A stretch of 64,000 nt of DNA, from the NCBI GenBank assembly GCA_009667805.1, contig CM019064.1, positions 111,202,328 through 111,266,327 on the forward strand, written 5' to 3'. The translations under genes were made by a program, and so were the position numbers. This DNA comes from Leptobrachium leishanense (Eukaryota > Chordata > Amphibia > Anura > Megophryidae). The notes below the pieces were generated by a model, which saw nothing but the letters and a program-made list of their open reading frames with translations, had not been told where the DNA came from and did not search any database. Positions 45,049 through 56,296 of this stretch are shown here, in pieces (the stretch's first letter is position 1; every line of letters starts with the position of its first letter).

Positions 45049-46726
45049 ATAGTGAGTAGGTGTTTCACAAAGTGCTGTTTGATTATAGGATAAAGTATTA
45101 ATTTAGTACACAGAAATAATATACACTGTTTTAATGCTAACATCTAGATTAGTTACATTCATTATAACTGTTATTGAAATTAAATGCTGGAAGAAGCAAA
45201 AGCATAGTAACTTAGATAATGTACAAAATGTGATATGTTTCTAAAAGTACACATGTTGAGGCATTTGAGTGAAACCACCAGAGGGTTGTTAGTTATTGAC
45301 CAGCCATTCAGACTATTTTAGAGTCTAATTTCACTCTTAGGCACTTTGCACATTTTTATAAACTATAGAGTTTAGTTTTCATGCTGTGAATCCCCCCATC
45401 TGTTTAGTAAGAGACTTATTCAGAAATATTGGAAATTATTCATAGGTAAGAATGTGCAATAACATTCTAATTAAAAACAAAATCAACTGTGTGCTTTAAA
45501 TTACATTTTCCCAAAAGTAAGCCTAACCTTAGATTTCTGCGGTATGTTAAGTTTTATTAATTGTTTAATTATCAAATGTTATTCATAAAACAATGATGGA
45601 AAAATACAAATTCTAGGCCAATAACAGTTGACTTAGAAGCGACAGAGTTGGAAATTTTTTAATTTCAGCTATTTAAAACCGAAATGTGCAAACCCATTGC
45701 AATTCTCCAGCAATTCGCCATTTCATGAATAACACATATAAAAATGGGTTTAATTTCTTTATTATTTTTACATGCATATTTCATAGTTTTCATGCCTAAC
45801 GTATGGTTTATAATATAATTCACGAGCACACATTGAAACCAGCATTTTTCTCTTAGGCGTTTTATCACTTTGTATTTAAATTCAGAAGTAATCACAGCAA
45901 TGCTTCCATTTTTCTTTCGGATACATATTCACTTTCAACTCACAGCTCCTTCACAATTATTCTTTCTTTCAGATTTCTGCTTTTTCCTGAAAAATTGACT
46001 TTGACAGGAAAATTTGCAGGCTTATATGTTAGAGGTCATTCCTTATATACTTAACATATGTATTGATAATTGAAACAGAATGTACAAAGGCTCACTGTGT
46101 ATCCCTTGTACATTTTTTTGCATGTATAAATTAAAATGTGCATCTTTTTCTTTGTAGTAGCCATATTAATTCTAGAACACGAATATCCATCATTTGATTC
46201 AAAAGAATGGCAACAAAGATTCTTTTTTAGAATACATAATCGCTTTGAAGAAATCACAGGTTTGTCCCACATGTGAACACTCGAGTATTCACAAATCTCA
46301 GGAGCCAACAAGACATTCTTCAAAGTCCTGCTAACTCTGAACATACAGATGGCGAATCTAATGTGTGATTGACACAATCTAATGCTGCTCATTTTTGTTA
46401 AACTGAATGGGGGGTCCTGGCTAGCTAAATTCTTTTTATACATTATGGATGTATCAGGCAATCAGAAATAAGTTTTCTTGCTGTAGTTTAAGTCAATTTA
46501 CAAAAATAAAATGTGTTTAGTATGTAAAGCTATTTTACATACATAGTTCCACTTTGTATAATATTTCGGTACCTATTTTTCAGTTCAAGATAACAATTTG
46601 AATGGCCCTTGGTTAACAATGTAAACAAAAATCCGTAGCTGCCATTGCTCTAACAAGTGGCGTGTGCGCGACTAGAGTACAAAAGAGAAAATCGAATGTC
46701 CATCAATGCATTTTTTTTTTTTGAGA
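45049..46726. other. Intron sequence, one dispersed repeat
   Basis: The segment at 46228-46310 (ctttgaagaaatcacaggtt, tgtgaacactc, acaaatctcaggagcca) recurs in the same orientation at 54002-54085. No exon was found; the 136-codon minus ORF at 46051-46461 covers this repeat and has no recognisable domain. Confidence 0.5.
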
Positions 46727-46914
46727 AAGTATTTTTACCAGGAAGGATACGTTGAGATTTCTCTCATTTTCAAGTATATCCTGGGTGGCGAGTATGTACC
46801 GTTAGGTGTCTTGCCCAAGGACACTTACTGGAGAGGTGCTCGTCGGGATCAAACCCATGACTCCACAGGCTCTCTCCATGCAGAGCAGTGATGTTACCTC
46901 TACTCCACCCAGCC
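46727..46914 (-). repeat. tRNA-derived SINE, complete, minus strand
   Basis: The reverse of the SINE at 36528: tail first (aaagtatttttaccaggaag), then ttgcccaaggacact, the reversed B-box region gggatcaaaccc, and the head ctactccacccagcc. Confidence 0.75.
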
Positions 46915-47165
46915 GGCACATAAAGAGGCATTATACAAACATCTTCAGATAACATATCTAAGGTTGATCGCAACCCCAGAGCCGACTGGCAGCCTTCTTG
47001 TTGGAGAGAAGTCTCTGCTTTAGCATGCTTTCACAGCACCCAGGTTCAATCTGATGGAACAAACAGCACTTGATAACCACTTCAATTCAATTCATTGATC
47101 ATGTTGTCTAGTGTGTCCCTTTATTAGTATACAAGGTGGAAAGCCTGCCCAGAGGGCAGTCTATT

Positions 47166-48215
47166 GTGGATATACTGCCCCAGCTCATGGATATACGCCC
47201 CAGCTCGTGGATACTGCCCCAGCTCGTGGATATACTGCCCCAGCTCGTGGATATATTGCCCCAGCTCGTGGATATATTGCCCCAGCTCGTGGATACTGCC
47301 CCAGCTCGTGGATACTGCCCCAGCTCGTGGATACTGCCCCAGCTCGTGGATATTGCCCCAGCACGTGGATATACTGCCCCAGCTCGTGGATATTGCCCCA
47401 GCTCGTGGATACTGCCCCAGCTCGTGGATACTGCCCCAGCACGTGGATATATGCCCCAGCACATGGATACTGTCCCAGCTCCTGGATATTGCCCCCCCAG
47501 CTCCTGGATACTGCTCCAGCACGTGGATATATGCCCCAGCACGTGGATATATGCCCCAGCACGTGGATATATGCCCCAGCACGTGGATACTGCCCCAGCT
47601 CGTGGATATTGCCCCAGCTCGTGGATATATTGCCCCAGCTCGTGGATACTGCCCCAGCTCGTGGATATTGCCCCAGCTCGTGGATATTGCCCCAGCACGT
47701 GGATATATGCCCCAGCACGTGAATACTATGCCCCAGCACGTGGATACTGTCCCCCAGCTCGTGGATACTGCCCCCCAGCTCGTGGATATTGCCCCCCAGC
47801 TCGTGGATATTGCCCCCCAGCTCATGGATATTGCCCCCCAGCTCATGGATACTGCCCCCCAGCTCCTGGATATTGCCCCAGCACTCATGGATATTGCCCC
47901 CCAGCTCATGGATATTGCCCCCCAAGCTCTCATGGATATTGCCCCCCAAGCTCTCATGGATATTGCCCCCCAAGCTCTCATGGATATTGCCCCACAGCTC
48001 ATGGATATTGCCCCCCCAAGCTCTCATGGATACTGCCCCCCAGCTCATGGATATTGCCCCCCAAGCTCTCATGGATATTGCCCCCCAGCTCATGGATATT
48101 GCCCCCAGCTCATGGATATTGCCCCCCCAAGCTCTCATGGATATTGCCCCCCAAGCTCTCATGGATATTGCCCCCAGCTCATGGATATTGGCCCCCCAGC
48201 GCTCATGGATATGCC
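47166..48215. repeat. Minisatellite of ~18-27 bp units (ccccagctcgtggatactg)
   Basis: More than 50 contiguous units: a left block with ctcgtgg/cacgtgg units, then a right block with ctcatgg and inserted aagct, giving 18-, 21- and 27-bp variants. Gradual drift along the array suggests local expansion. Confidence 0.95.
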
Positions 48216-48230
48216 CCAGCTCAGACCCCA

Positions 48231-48560
48231 GACCAGACATGGGGCGGCTGTTTGAATGCTCTATCGGCATTCGGACAGCCGCCCCATGAGCTCGGCGCCA
48301 TACTTACCTTTCCGAGCGGCGCCGGGGAAGTGAAAGTGTCCCCACTTCCGGTCTTTGAAGGACCCAAGCCGCGGTCACGTGACCGGGGCTTGGGTCCTTC
48401 AAAGAGCGGAAGTGGGGAAACTTTCACTTCCCCGGCGCCGCTCGGATGCGCTCGGCAGCCGGGTAGAGGCTGCGAGCGCAGCCTCTACCCGGCTGCCGCG
48501 CGCATCCAAGCCCCGAGCGGCGGAGGGACCTTTCCCTTCGCCGCTCGGGGGTTGGATGCG
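48231..48560. repeat. Consecutive GC-rich palindromes
   Basis: Four inverted repeats lie in a row. First, 48239-48288 (atggggcggctgt...acagccgccccat). Second, 48312-48447, with arms of about 58 bp around ggtcacgtgacc. Third, 48448-48508 (gcagccgggtagaggctgcg against cgcagcctctacccggctgc). Fourth, 48514-48552 (ccccgagcggcg...cgccgctcgggg). All lie in the 3' part of the Helentron-like element. Confidence 0.88.
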
Positions 48561-48697
48561 CGCGGCAGCCGGGTAGAGGCTGCGCTCCGGCTGCTGTGTG
48601 CATCTTGTAACCGCCGCGGCGAGCCAGCAGCCGGCTCGTGCCGCGGCGGTTGCATGCGCGCGCAACCAACCGCCGCTGGTTGCGCGCGCATGCGCAG

Positions 48698-48732
48698 AGT
48701 AAGGCTTGGCGACGGACACGCCAAGCCTTACT
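48698..48732 (+). other. 3'-terminal hairpin of Helentron-like copy 2
   Basis: Perfect 14-bp stem agtaaggcttggcg / cgccaagccttact with loop acggaca, followed by cttttatagtatagat. Confidence 0.75.
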
Positions 48733-48748
48733 CTTTTATAGTATAGAT

Positions 48749-50139
48749 GTTACCGAAGAGTCTGAATAACTATAAGAAATATTTATATTGGTGTTGTTCA
48801 ATCCACACTACAATGTAAATTGAAAAATAAAGATTGCTGATACAGTTGGATTTCTTGATGTTCTACGGTGATTTATTTAACCTGTGCCAACCCAAGAAGA
48901 GGGGTAATGGAGGAATTCATTGTTACCAAGAAGAAACCAAATGTTACCCTCGAGTGTTTCCAAAATATTAGAAACCTTTAATCCAGCACTGCTCAATGCT
49001 TTGGCCTGGGCCTCTGCTGGACCCCTCAAAGCCATATTGTGCTTTTGTTCATATTTTATTTATTTAATTTATAAAGGATTTTACCAGGAAGGATACATTG
49101 AGATTTCTCTTGTTTTCAAGTATATTCTTCTCACCTTTTCACTGTTCTTCTGCCTCGCTCTTCTCACAACCCTTTGTTCTTATGCCACATTATTCTCACT
49201 TTATGCTGTACTTTTGTCCCATTCTTTTCACTTTCCAATATTCTTCCACCCTAGTCTTCTCACCTACAATTGTTCTCCTGCCGCATTCTTCTCTACTCCC
49301 AATGTTCATCTGCCCAATTCTTCTCAATCCAATGGTCCTCTGTCCCATTCTTCTCATCTTCTAATGTTCTTCTGCAGAATTCTTCTCACAATTCATTGTG
49401 TCCCGGATCCATTCCTCTCACAATCACATCTCCATTCTGACATGTCACCATCACTCTTAATCTCATTGTATTGGTGGCAATTATTATTATTTCTAATAAT
49501 AATAATAATATTAAAGCATATATACTGCTTGTGCACATTTTCTTAATTTGTTTAAATTGAACAGATAAAATAGAATGTGCATGCTTATGCTATCTATAAC
49601 TAAACAGTGTTCTATGGGGCCCACTGAAAAGCCTTTGCATAGTGCCAATACATAAAGGCAAAATTAAATAATTATAATAACTCATATAATGGAGATTTAT
49701 TTTACAGGTGAACATAGAACAGATTTTGTGGTCTCTGAACTGAACCAAGCTGCGTTTAAATACGTTTTTCTCCCAATGTTCGGTTCTCTGATAATGTGTC
49801 TTATCATCTAAGCATCTGTTCCTCATTTCATAGATTCTCAATTTCACAGAAACATTTTATGATGTTTATCGTGGCGTTTATCAGTTCTCCATTATGAAAA
49901 AAACCCTCTGCAGTTAGGGATAACATTACCACACATGTGTAGCATATACATTTTATTATGTTATTTAATTTCACTTTATAGAACACACTATAACACAAAA
50001 CACACTACATAACAGGTAGCATTTTTAGCAACTTATGATTTCTTGTTATATAATACATGACCCATTTCTTTTCCATGTTGTGATCGAATACAGAAGTGAT
50101 AGCTATTATATATATATATATATATAGATGCGGTGGCAC
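48749..50139. other. Intron sequence with SINE fragment
   Basis: A SINE tail lies at 49076-49125. At 49126-49450 there is a loose pyrimidine-rich repeat (cccattcttctca, ttccaatattcttc and similar), period about 25-35 bp. No exon was found. The open frame at 48920-49546 spans the SINE and this repeat and is not a gene. Confidence 0.45.
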
Positions 50140-50226
50140 ACCAGGACTTGTAAAACAAAAATGTTTATTAATCCAATAAAACTAGGTCAACGTTTCAGCT
50201 CCCATCTGGAGCTTTCCTCAGGAAGG
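50130..50226 (-). ncRNA. Penelope-type end with hammerhead core, inside a TA microsatellite
   Basis: On the minus strand CTGAGGA (50221-50215) fits CUGANGA. Stem II AGCTCC/GGAGCT pairs perfectly with loop AGATG, and GAAA (50196-50193) follows, then CGTTGACC and an aataaa tail. This is the best hammerhead core in the window. The fragment is embedded between two (ta)n tracts (50105-50127, 50227-50262). Stem III and the cleavage site are not verified. Confidence 0.55.
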
Positions 50227-50379
50227 ATATATATATATTTATATATATATATATATATTCTGGTGTTTCGATAGGTTAGCTTCTTGTATGTTTATTTAAA
50301 AATTTCTGTTTAATGTGATTGTAACCTTGAAAATGGCCCCAGAAAGAGCTGACTTGTCAGTTCTTTTTTTAATGACTTA

Positions 50380-51263
50380 CAGAGTTATTCAAAAAGAATC
50401 GAAAAGTCACTGTACGATCGGTGACTTTTTGTTCCCTGCACTTCGGGGCGATTCGGCGATCCTATTTCGCGTACCCTGCGGTGTATTCAGCAAGAACCGC
50501 AGGGTCCCCGTAGTGCAGGGAAAACCCACCGAACACTCGCCGCAAACCCACCAAACACTCACCCAAACCCGGAGAAAACATCTGGATTAGCCCCGCCGAA
50601 CACGCCGGAGAAACCCGACTAGCTGCCAATCACAGCGCACAGCAGCCGCCGGAAAAACCCGACACCAGACGAATGAGGTGAAAAAAAAGGTTTGAAATTT
50701 GAAACGCTGTTTGCAAAAAAAACGACTGAACGAAAATGTCTGAAGTTTACATATAAGATCCAATGAATGATAATAAAAAGGGCGGTTACAGAAAAAAGAA
50801 AAGACGATTTAAAAAAAAAACCTGAAAAATGTTTTGCCAAAAAAATCCAATAGAATGCCTAGCAGATCATAAAAAAATCTATAAATAAAGAGACTTTTTA
50901 CTGCAGAATATAATATTAAAAGGTTTATTAGATATTGGATTAAAATGGGAATATTTTTAACATTGAAGCCTATGGGATTCGCCTGAATAAATCTGCCGCA
51001 TGAAACCACCGAACAGCAGGGCATTTTGGCAACTTTTCACAGCTGGTTTTTGTTCTCTGAATAGACAAAGCATTGCTTCTCTATGGGGATTTCACTGCCC
51101 TCGAACAGGCATCGAACAGGGACCGTATGTGCAGGCAATTTGCCAACATTTAGCGAACTGCCTGCTCTCTGAATAGCCGAATGGCCAGGAAAGGTAACCG
51201 TATGCTGAATTTCACTGTTCGGTTACCTTTCGGCCACAATTCGGATCTCTTTGAATAACCCCC
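50380..51263. mobile_element. CAGGG-family transposon, copy G
   Basis: Starts CAGAGTTATTCAAAAAGAAT and ends tctttgaataaccccc. It is flanked by TTA on both sides (50377-50379, 51264-51266). Collinear with copies A and D. Confidence 0.82.
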
Positions 51264-51513
51264 TTAAATAAACTTTTTATATTATTTTTTCTCGAGCGTA
51301 GCCATTCCATTTTGTTCTATATGTTTCCATGTCATTGGCCATGCACCGATTGAATTATTAATTTTTCTACATATAAGGTTGTGCTGGAATATAGTTTCCA
51401 GATATAGAGAAGATATATATATAGATATATACACTATATTGCCAAAAGTATTGGCTCACCTGCCTTGACTCGCATATGAATTTAAGTGACATCCCATTCC
51501 TAATCCATGGGGT

Positions 51514-52151
51514 TCAATATGACATCGGTCCACCCTTTGCAGCTATAACAGCTTCAACTCTTCTGGGAAGGCTGTCCACAAGGTTTAGGAGTGTGTTTAT
51601 AGGAATTTTTGACCATTGTTCCAGAAGCGCATTTGTGAGGTCACACACTGATGTTGGACGAGAAGGCCTGGCTCTCAGTCTCCGCTCTAATTCATCCCAA
51701 AGGTGTTCTATCGGGTTGAGGTCAGGACTCTGTGCAGGCCAGTCAAGTTCATCCACACCAGACTCTGTCATCCATGTCTTTATGGACCTTGCTTTGTGCA
51801 CTGGTGCACAGTCATGTTGAAAGAGGAAGGGGCCAGCTCCAAACTGTTCCCACAAAGTTGGGAGCATGGAATTTCCCAAAATGTCTTGGTATGCTGAAGC
51901 ATTCAGAGTTCCTTTCACTGGAACTAAGGGGCCAAGCCCAGCTCCTGAAAAACAACCCCACACCATAATCCCCTCCACCAAACTTTACACTTGGCACAAT
52001 GCAGTCAGACAAGTACCGTTCTCCTGGCAACCGCCAAACCCAGACTTGTCCATCAGATTGCCAGATGGAGAAGCGCGATTCGTCACTCCAGAGAACGCGT
52101 CTCCACTGCTCTAGAGTACAGTGGCGCGTGCTTTACACCACTGCATCCGAC
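51514..52151 (-). pseudogene. Tc1 transposase, C-terminal part
   Basis: Contains [19 protein letters not shown] and, after a one-base frameshift near 51975-51985, [40 protein letters not shown] and [20 protein letters not shown] to the stop at 51514. The second catalytic Asp (QHD) and the Glu (NPIE) are visible. It is cut off at 52151 by the solo LTR and carries a frameshift, so it is dead. Confidence 0.9.
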
Positions 52152-52955
52152 TGTCACGTCTCGGCCCTGCCTCCTGCTGGTGGTAGCAGGGATTCCTGTT
52201 TGTTTTCATTTTCAGGCTGCAGGCCATCTGTTGGGCTTATTGGTCTGCGGTCACATGACCTGTTCTGCCCTATATGTAGGGCCAGGATTTCCCTTGATCC
52301 TTGGACCAGGATAGACCTTATTCTACCTAGTTCCTGTGCGCTGTATCATTGTTACTCTTGTTCTGATATCCCTGGTATGACCTCTGGCTCCTATGCTTGG
52401 ATTTCTCTTTTGTCTGTTCCCTGATGTATTTCTGATATTCTGTGTATGACCTTCTGGCTTGAATTTTTGGACCTCTCTAGTATTAACCTTGTCTGTTTCA
52501 GGTATTATTATGTTTGTGCATTTTGTAGCTGTTTTCACTCAGCAGACATTTGGCCATGAAGCCAATTTGCTGTTGAGTGGTACTCCGGACCTTATCTGTA
52601 CTCCCTGGCTGGGAGTGTCTGGATCAGCAGTCTGTATTATTGTATTGGTATTGAGTGCTGCCCTGCAGCTTGCACAATTCATTCTGTCTTGCCAAATACC
52701 TTCTAGTTCTGAGGCTCAAGTTTTGCTATCCTCTGTATTGTTGGGTGCTCTAAGTTGTCCATTGGTCTCGAAACCTTTGGAGCTTAGTAGCAGTTTAGTT
52801 CTCCTGTAATACTCCCTGGATTCGAAGTATAAGTCTGAAGGTATTGTGTTTTATCCTGTTACTGCCTGTTATACCATATACCTGCCCTAAAGGCTTCAAC
52901 CTCCGCAGATTAAAGGCTCCCCATCACCCTATAGGGGGCTCACCGTTACACCGAC
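52147..52955. mobile_element. Solo LTR with 5-bp target duplication
   Basis: A 799-bp segment (52152-52950) starts TGTCACGTCTCGG and ends GGCTCACCGTTACA. The terminal TGT...ACA is flanked by CCGAC on both sides (52147-52151, 52951-52955). TG...CA ends and a 5-bp duplication are the signature of an LTR retrotransposon; no internal genes remain, so it is a recombination-derived solo LTR. Frame and sequence of the Tc1 element resume exactly on both sides. The LTR family (Gypsy, ERV or other) cannot be decided. Confidence 0.85.
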
Positions 52956-53346
52956 GCTTTGCATTGCACTTGGTGATGTATGGCTTGGATGCAGCTGCTC
53001 GGCCATGGAAACCCATTTCATGAAGCTCTATGCACACTGTTCTTGAGCTAATCTGAAGGCCACATGAAGTTTGGAGGTCTGTAGCGATTGACTCTGCAGA
53101 TAATTGGCGACCTCTTCGCACTATGCGCCTCAGCACCCGCTGACCCCGCTCCATCAGTTTACGTGGCCTACCACATCGTGACTGAGTTGCTGTCGTTCCC
53201 AAACACTTTCACGTTCTTATAATACAGCTGACAGGTGACTGTGGAATATTTAGGAGCGAGGAAATTTCACGACTGGATTTGTTGCACAGGTGGAATCCTA
53301 TCACAGTTCCACGCTGGAATTCACTGAGCTCCTGAGAGCGACCCAT
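52956..53346 (-). pseudogene. Tc1 transposase, N-terminal DNA-binding part
   Basis: Starts MGRSQELSEFQRGTVIGFHL at 53346. It carries the paired helix-turn-helix region (SSREISSLLNIPQSPVSCII) and an in-frame TGA at 53209-53211. It continues GTTATQSRCGRPRKLMERGQ to CNAKRR, where the LTR begins. Standard Tc1 start, broken by one nonsense codon and the insertion. Confidence 0.9.
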
Positions 53347-53658
53347 TCTTTCACAAATGTTTGTAAAAACAGTCTGCATGCCTAGGTGCTTGTATTTGTA
53401 GTACAATCTTTTGTGAGAGTTTTCATTGTACTGTATCCCAGTGAAGCAGCATACCTGAAGTGGATTTATACCCCTTCCCTATTCTACAAAATAGATAAAT
53501 AGGTGGGGTAACAATTAACGTTGCTAGTAATTAATTGAGCGCCAGCACACTAACCTCTTTGTTTTGCTTGATTTTATATACCTGTGGCCACGGATGTGAT
53601 TGGAACACCTGATTCTGATTATTTGGACGGGTGAGCGAATACTTTTGGCAATATAGTG

Positions 53659-54271
53659 TATATAGGCATTTAAGTTGTGGTGGCGGGGAAAAAAATGAGA
53701 TTTAAAGCCTCCACACTGCAAATAACAAAGTCACTTTTTTGCATCTAGGCTCTGTAAGTGAGACGCTGTGGACTTCATTTACATATCTGACCCAGAGTTC
53801 TTTACTGCATATGGGGAATGTAGCACATGAGCTCTGCAAGCGGTTCTCTGTATTGCTGGGATGTGTAAATGCACTCTGCAACTATAAACTTAACACATAT
53901 AAACATACAAGTTTCTAGTCGGGCAAAGATGTGATTGTATGATCCTTATGATTATTATTATTTTGGTATTATATTATTCTCGAGGGATAGAGTATATCAT
54001 CACTTTGAAGAAATCACAGATTTGTCACATATGTGAACACTCTAGAGATTTAACAAATCTCAGAAGCCAAGCAAGATATTCATAACTCATATTAACTCTT
54101 ATTAATTAATTGAAAACATCCTGGGGCATTAACATTAGCAAATTTAGCGCTGTGGACCAGAAATGCTTCCCTTTTATCTTGTAACCGTAGTTTAATTTTA
54201 ATAATTCAATACGATATGCAGTGAAAAAGTATTTTAAACTTTAATACTGGGTTTCAGAAATATTTGCAAAA
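53659..54271. other. Intergenic or intron; two dispersed repeats
   Basis: 53790-53890 repeats 419-525 (ggggaatgtagcacatgagc). 54002-54085 repeats 46228-46310. No gene seen. Confidence 0.5.
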
Positions 54272-55654
54272 GGGGATGTTCAAGGAGCACCGAAATGTCC
54301 GTACGCTTTCATTTGGCGCACTTCGGAGAGCTCAATTCACTGACAATGTGTTGAATTCAGCATTCACTGCAGGGTCCCCAAAGTGCGCCAAATTAATCTG
54401 CTGAACACCACTGATAAAGCTGCCAAAGCGTTCCAATAAACTGCCGAACGCCGGCAAAAATATCTCCGAATCGATCCAATAAATCGCCGAACACAGCTGC
54501 AAACCACCTAAAGCAGCAAACGACCCGCCAAACAGACCGCAAAAAACAAGCTCGCACCACCATACGCAGCCGACGATCCGCCAAACAGACAGACAAATGT
54601 ATCCTCAAACCGCCAAATGTATCCTCAAACCGCCAAATGCATCCTCAAACTGCCAAATGCAGTGGATGATCCACTGTGCAGACTGCCGAGCGCCACCTGA
54701 AAAAGCCGACCAGCCGCCGAACAGGGATAAAAGAAAAAAAACAATGCAACTTTAAAAAGACGTTTAAAACAAAACTATTGCATGAAAATAATTTATAAGA
54801 ACCTATGAATAGCAATAAAAAGGTCTGTTACAGAATAAATAAAAAAACGCCATTGAAAAAAAGACTACAGATGAAAAGAATAAATGGTTGATTTAAAAAA
54901 ATTGATAAAAAAGGGTACTTTTTGACACCTATGGGATTCAACTGTTTAAACCTGTCAAATGAAACCATTTTTTCTTGGCTTTTCGCCAATCTTTCACAGT
55001 TGTTTCGACGTTCTCTGAATAGATTAACCATTACTTCTCTATGGAGAATTTCACTGCTGCTGAATTGAACCGCATTTCACTGGTAATTTGCCAAAATTTG
55101 GAGAATTGCCTGCTTTTTTAATAGCTGAATTGCAATGAATTTGCACAGTACGGAGAAAGTAACTGTTCGGTGCAATTCGGTGGCTAAGGCCCGTGTCAGA
55201 CGAACGCAGTGATCACGTCCGTGTTGCCGCACAATTTAACGTCCGTCGCAGCATAGAATCATGAGCAATAGAAACCCACACACAAAGTACGTCCGCACGG
55301 AACTGCGCACGCACAATGCAGTGGCAAACGGACGCAAGTTAGGCAAGAAAGTAAAACCGCTAACACGGACACGCAGAGTGTGCCACGTCCAGCACGTCCA
55401 TGTAGCATTCTGTGATGAGGAGACGTCAGCCGCAGCGCATTTGCGACGTCCAGCACCTTGACGCACAAAATGCCTTTTCATCTAAATTTTGTTTCCCATA
55501 TCTCCCTTTTTTTCTACGTACGTCATAAGAAATGGACCGTGTGGTGTCTACAGTATCTTCCGTCAGAACGTCTGTCCGTTGTGCACGCTCGTAGAGTGCG
55601 CTCAGACTGCATTCGTCTGACATTAGCCTAATTCGGCTTTCTTTAAATAACCTC
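54272..55654. mobile_element. CAGGG-family transposon, copy H, split by a MITE
   Basis: Starts ggggatgttcaaggagcacc and ends ctttctttaaataacctc. The internal order (tctctatggagaatttcactg, cagttgtttcgacgttctctgaata) matches copies B, C and I. The Harbinger-like element at 55188-55628 interrupts the right end. A short direct repeat caaaccgccaaatgyatcct occurs about 3 times at 54605-54660. Confidence 0.65.
55188..55628. mobile_element. PIF/Harbinger-like MITE nested in copy H
   Basis: Starts GGCCCGTGTCAGACGAACGC and ends ATTCGTCTGACATTAGCC. TAA on both sides (55185-55187, 55629-55631). Confidence 0.82.
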
Positions 55655-55744
55655 TAAAGTAACTAAGATACGGATGATGCATTTGCTGGATGTTGTAGAT
55701 TTTAATTGTGATTATAAAACTATTGCACTTAAAGGCAAATTGTT

Positions 55745-55871
55745 AGGGCCACATTACGATCCTAGCGTTAAAACGCGGGCGCAAGGGAGGAAAAACTGTG
55801 CCTGCAGTTTTCCCCCTTGAGCCCGCGTTTTAACACTAGATTACAATGCAGGCGCAAAAAATGCTGCCTAA
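55745..55871. repeat. Left-end fragment of a GGGCCACATTACGATC element
   Basis: Agggccacattacgatccta leads into a palindromic gcgttaaaacgcgggcgcaa...gcccgcgttttaac. The right end of the same family type is found at 63700-63797 (reverse). The fragment is broken by the Harbinger-like element at 55872. Confidence 0.55.
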
Positions 55872-56296
55872 GGCTAGGGTCAGACTAACGCATTTTTCGC
55901 GTTGTCTGTGAAAAAGTGCGTTCGAACGAATGGATGCATTTTTTCACGGAATACGCGATAGCGGTCATACGATGCGCCTTGTCGTCCGTGATTTTATACG
56001 GATCATCAATAAAACACTTTTTGTGTCTGGACGTTATGTTGGCCGGACATTAGCAGCGTCTGACGTCTCCTAATCACACACACACGCCTCTAGCGGACGC
56101 AGCGCACTCTGTACGTCCGTACTAGCGGTTTGACGTTCTAGAAAAATGCATTCGTCTGCCACTTGCGTTGCGCGGACGAACTTTCGTGCGGCCGTACTTC
56201 GTGTGTTCCCCGGCATTGGACGTCATTTGCTGCTAGCACGGCCGTGATTTTGTGCGTCTAAACGCACGTTAAAACTGCTTTCGTCTGACCCTAGCC
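55872..56296. mobile_element. PIF/Harbinger-like MITE
   Basis: Starts GGCTAGGGTCAGACTAACGC and ends TTCGTCTGACCCTAGCC. Flanked by TAA (55869-55871) and TGA (56297-56299). Inverted relative to the copy at 6941. Confidence 0.82.

Larger units (their letters stand above)
47134..48748 (+). mobile_element. Helentron-like non-autonomous element, copy 2
   Basis: Shares aggtggaaagcctgcccaga...gggcagtctattgt at the left and ggcgacggacacgcc...cttttatagtatagat at the right with the element at 3452-5840. The interior is different: an approximately 19-bp minisatellite and then a run of GC-rich palindromes. A perfect 14-bp terminal hairpin is at 48698-48732. No protein is encoded; the long plus frame (about 536 codons) is translated repeat. 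Confidence 0.62.
51432..53658 (-). mobile_element. Tc1-like element with a solo LTR inside
   Basis: Inverted ends cactatattgccaaaagtat and atacttttggcaatatagtg are flanked by TA-rich sequence. The transposase runs on the minus strand from about 53346 to 51514. It is interrupted at 52152-52950 by an LTR. Without the insertion it is about 1.42 kb, normal for Tc1. Confidence 0.92.

Noticed and set aside
46051..46461. 136-codon minus-strand ORF as an upstream ANOS1 exon
   Set aside because: No FnIII pattern, no fitting splice sites and phase, and it overlaps a dispersed repeat.
47136..48746. Open frames of 536, 363, 361 and 292 codons on both strands
   Set aside because: By-products of the ccccagctcgtgg minisatellite, open in several frames on both strands with no recognisable protein.
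48920..49546. 208-codon plus ORF as a membrane protein gene
   Set aside because: It translates a SINE tail and a pyrimidine-rich repeat; the Leu/Phe/Ser-rich composition follows from the DNA.
49590..49847. 85-codon minus ORF (RIYEMRNRCLDDKTHYQRTE) as an ANOS1 exon
   Set aside because: It looks mildly protein-like but lacks the expected FnIII motifs and clear splice signals.
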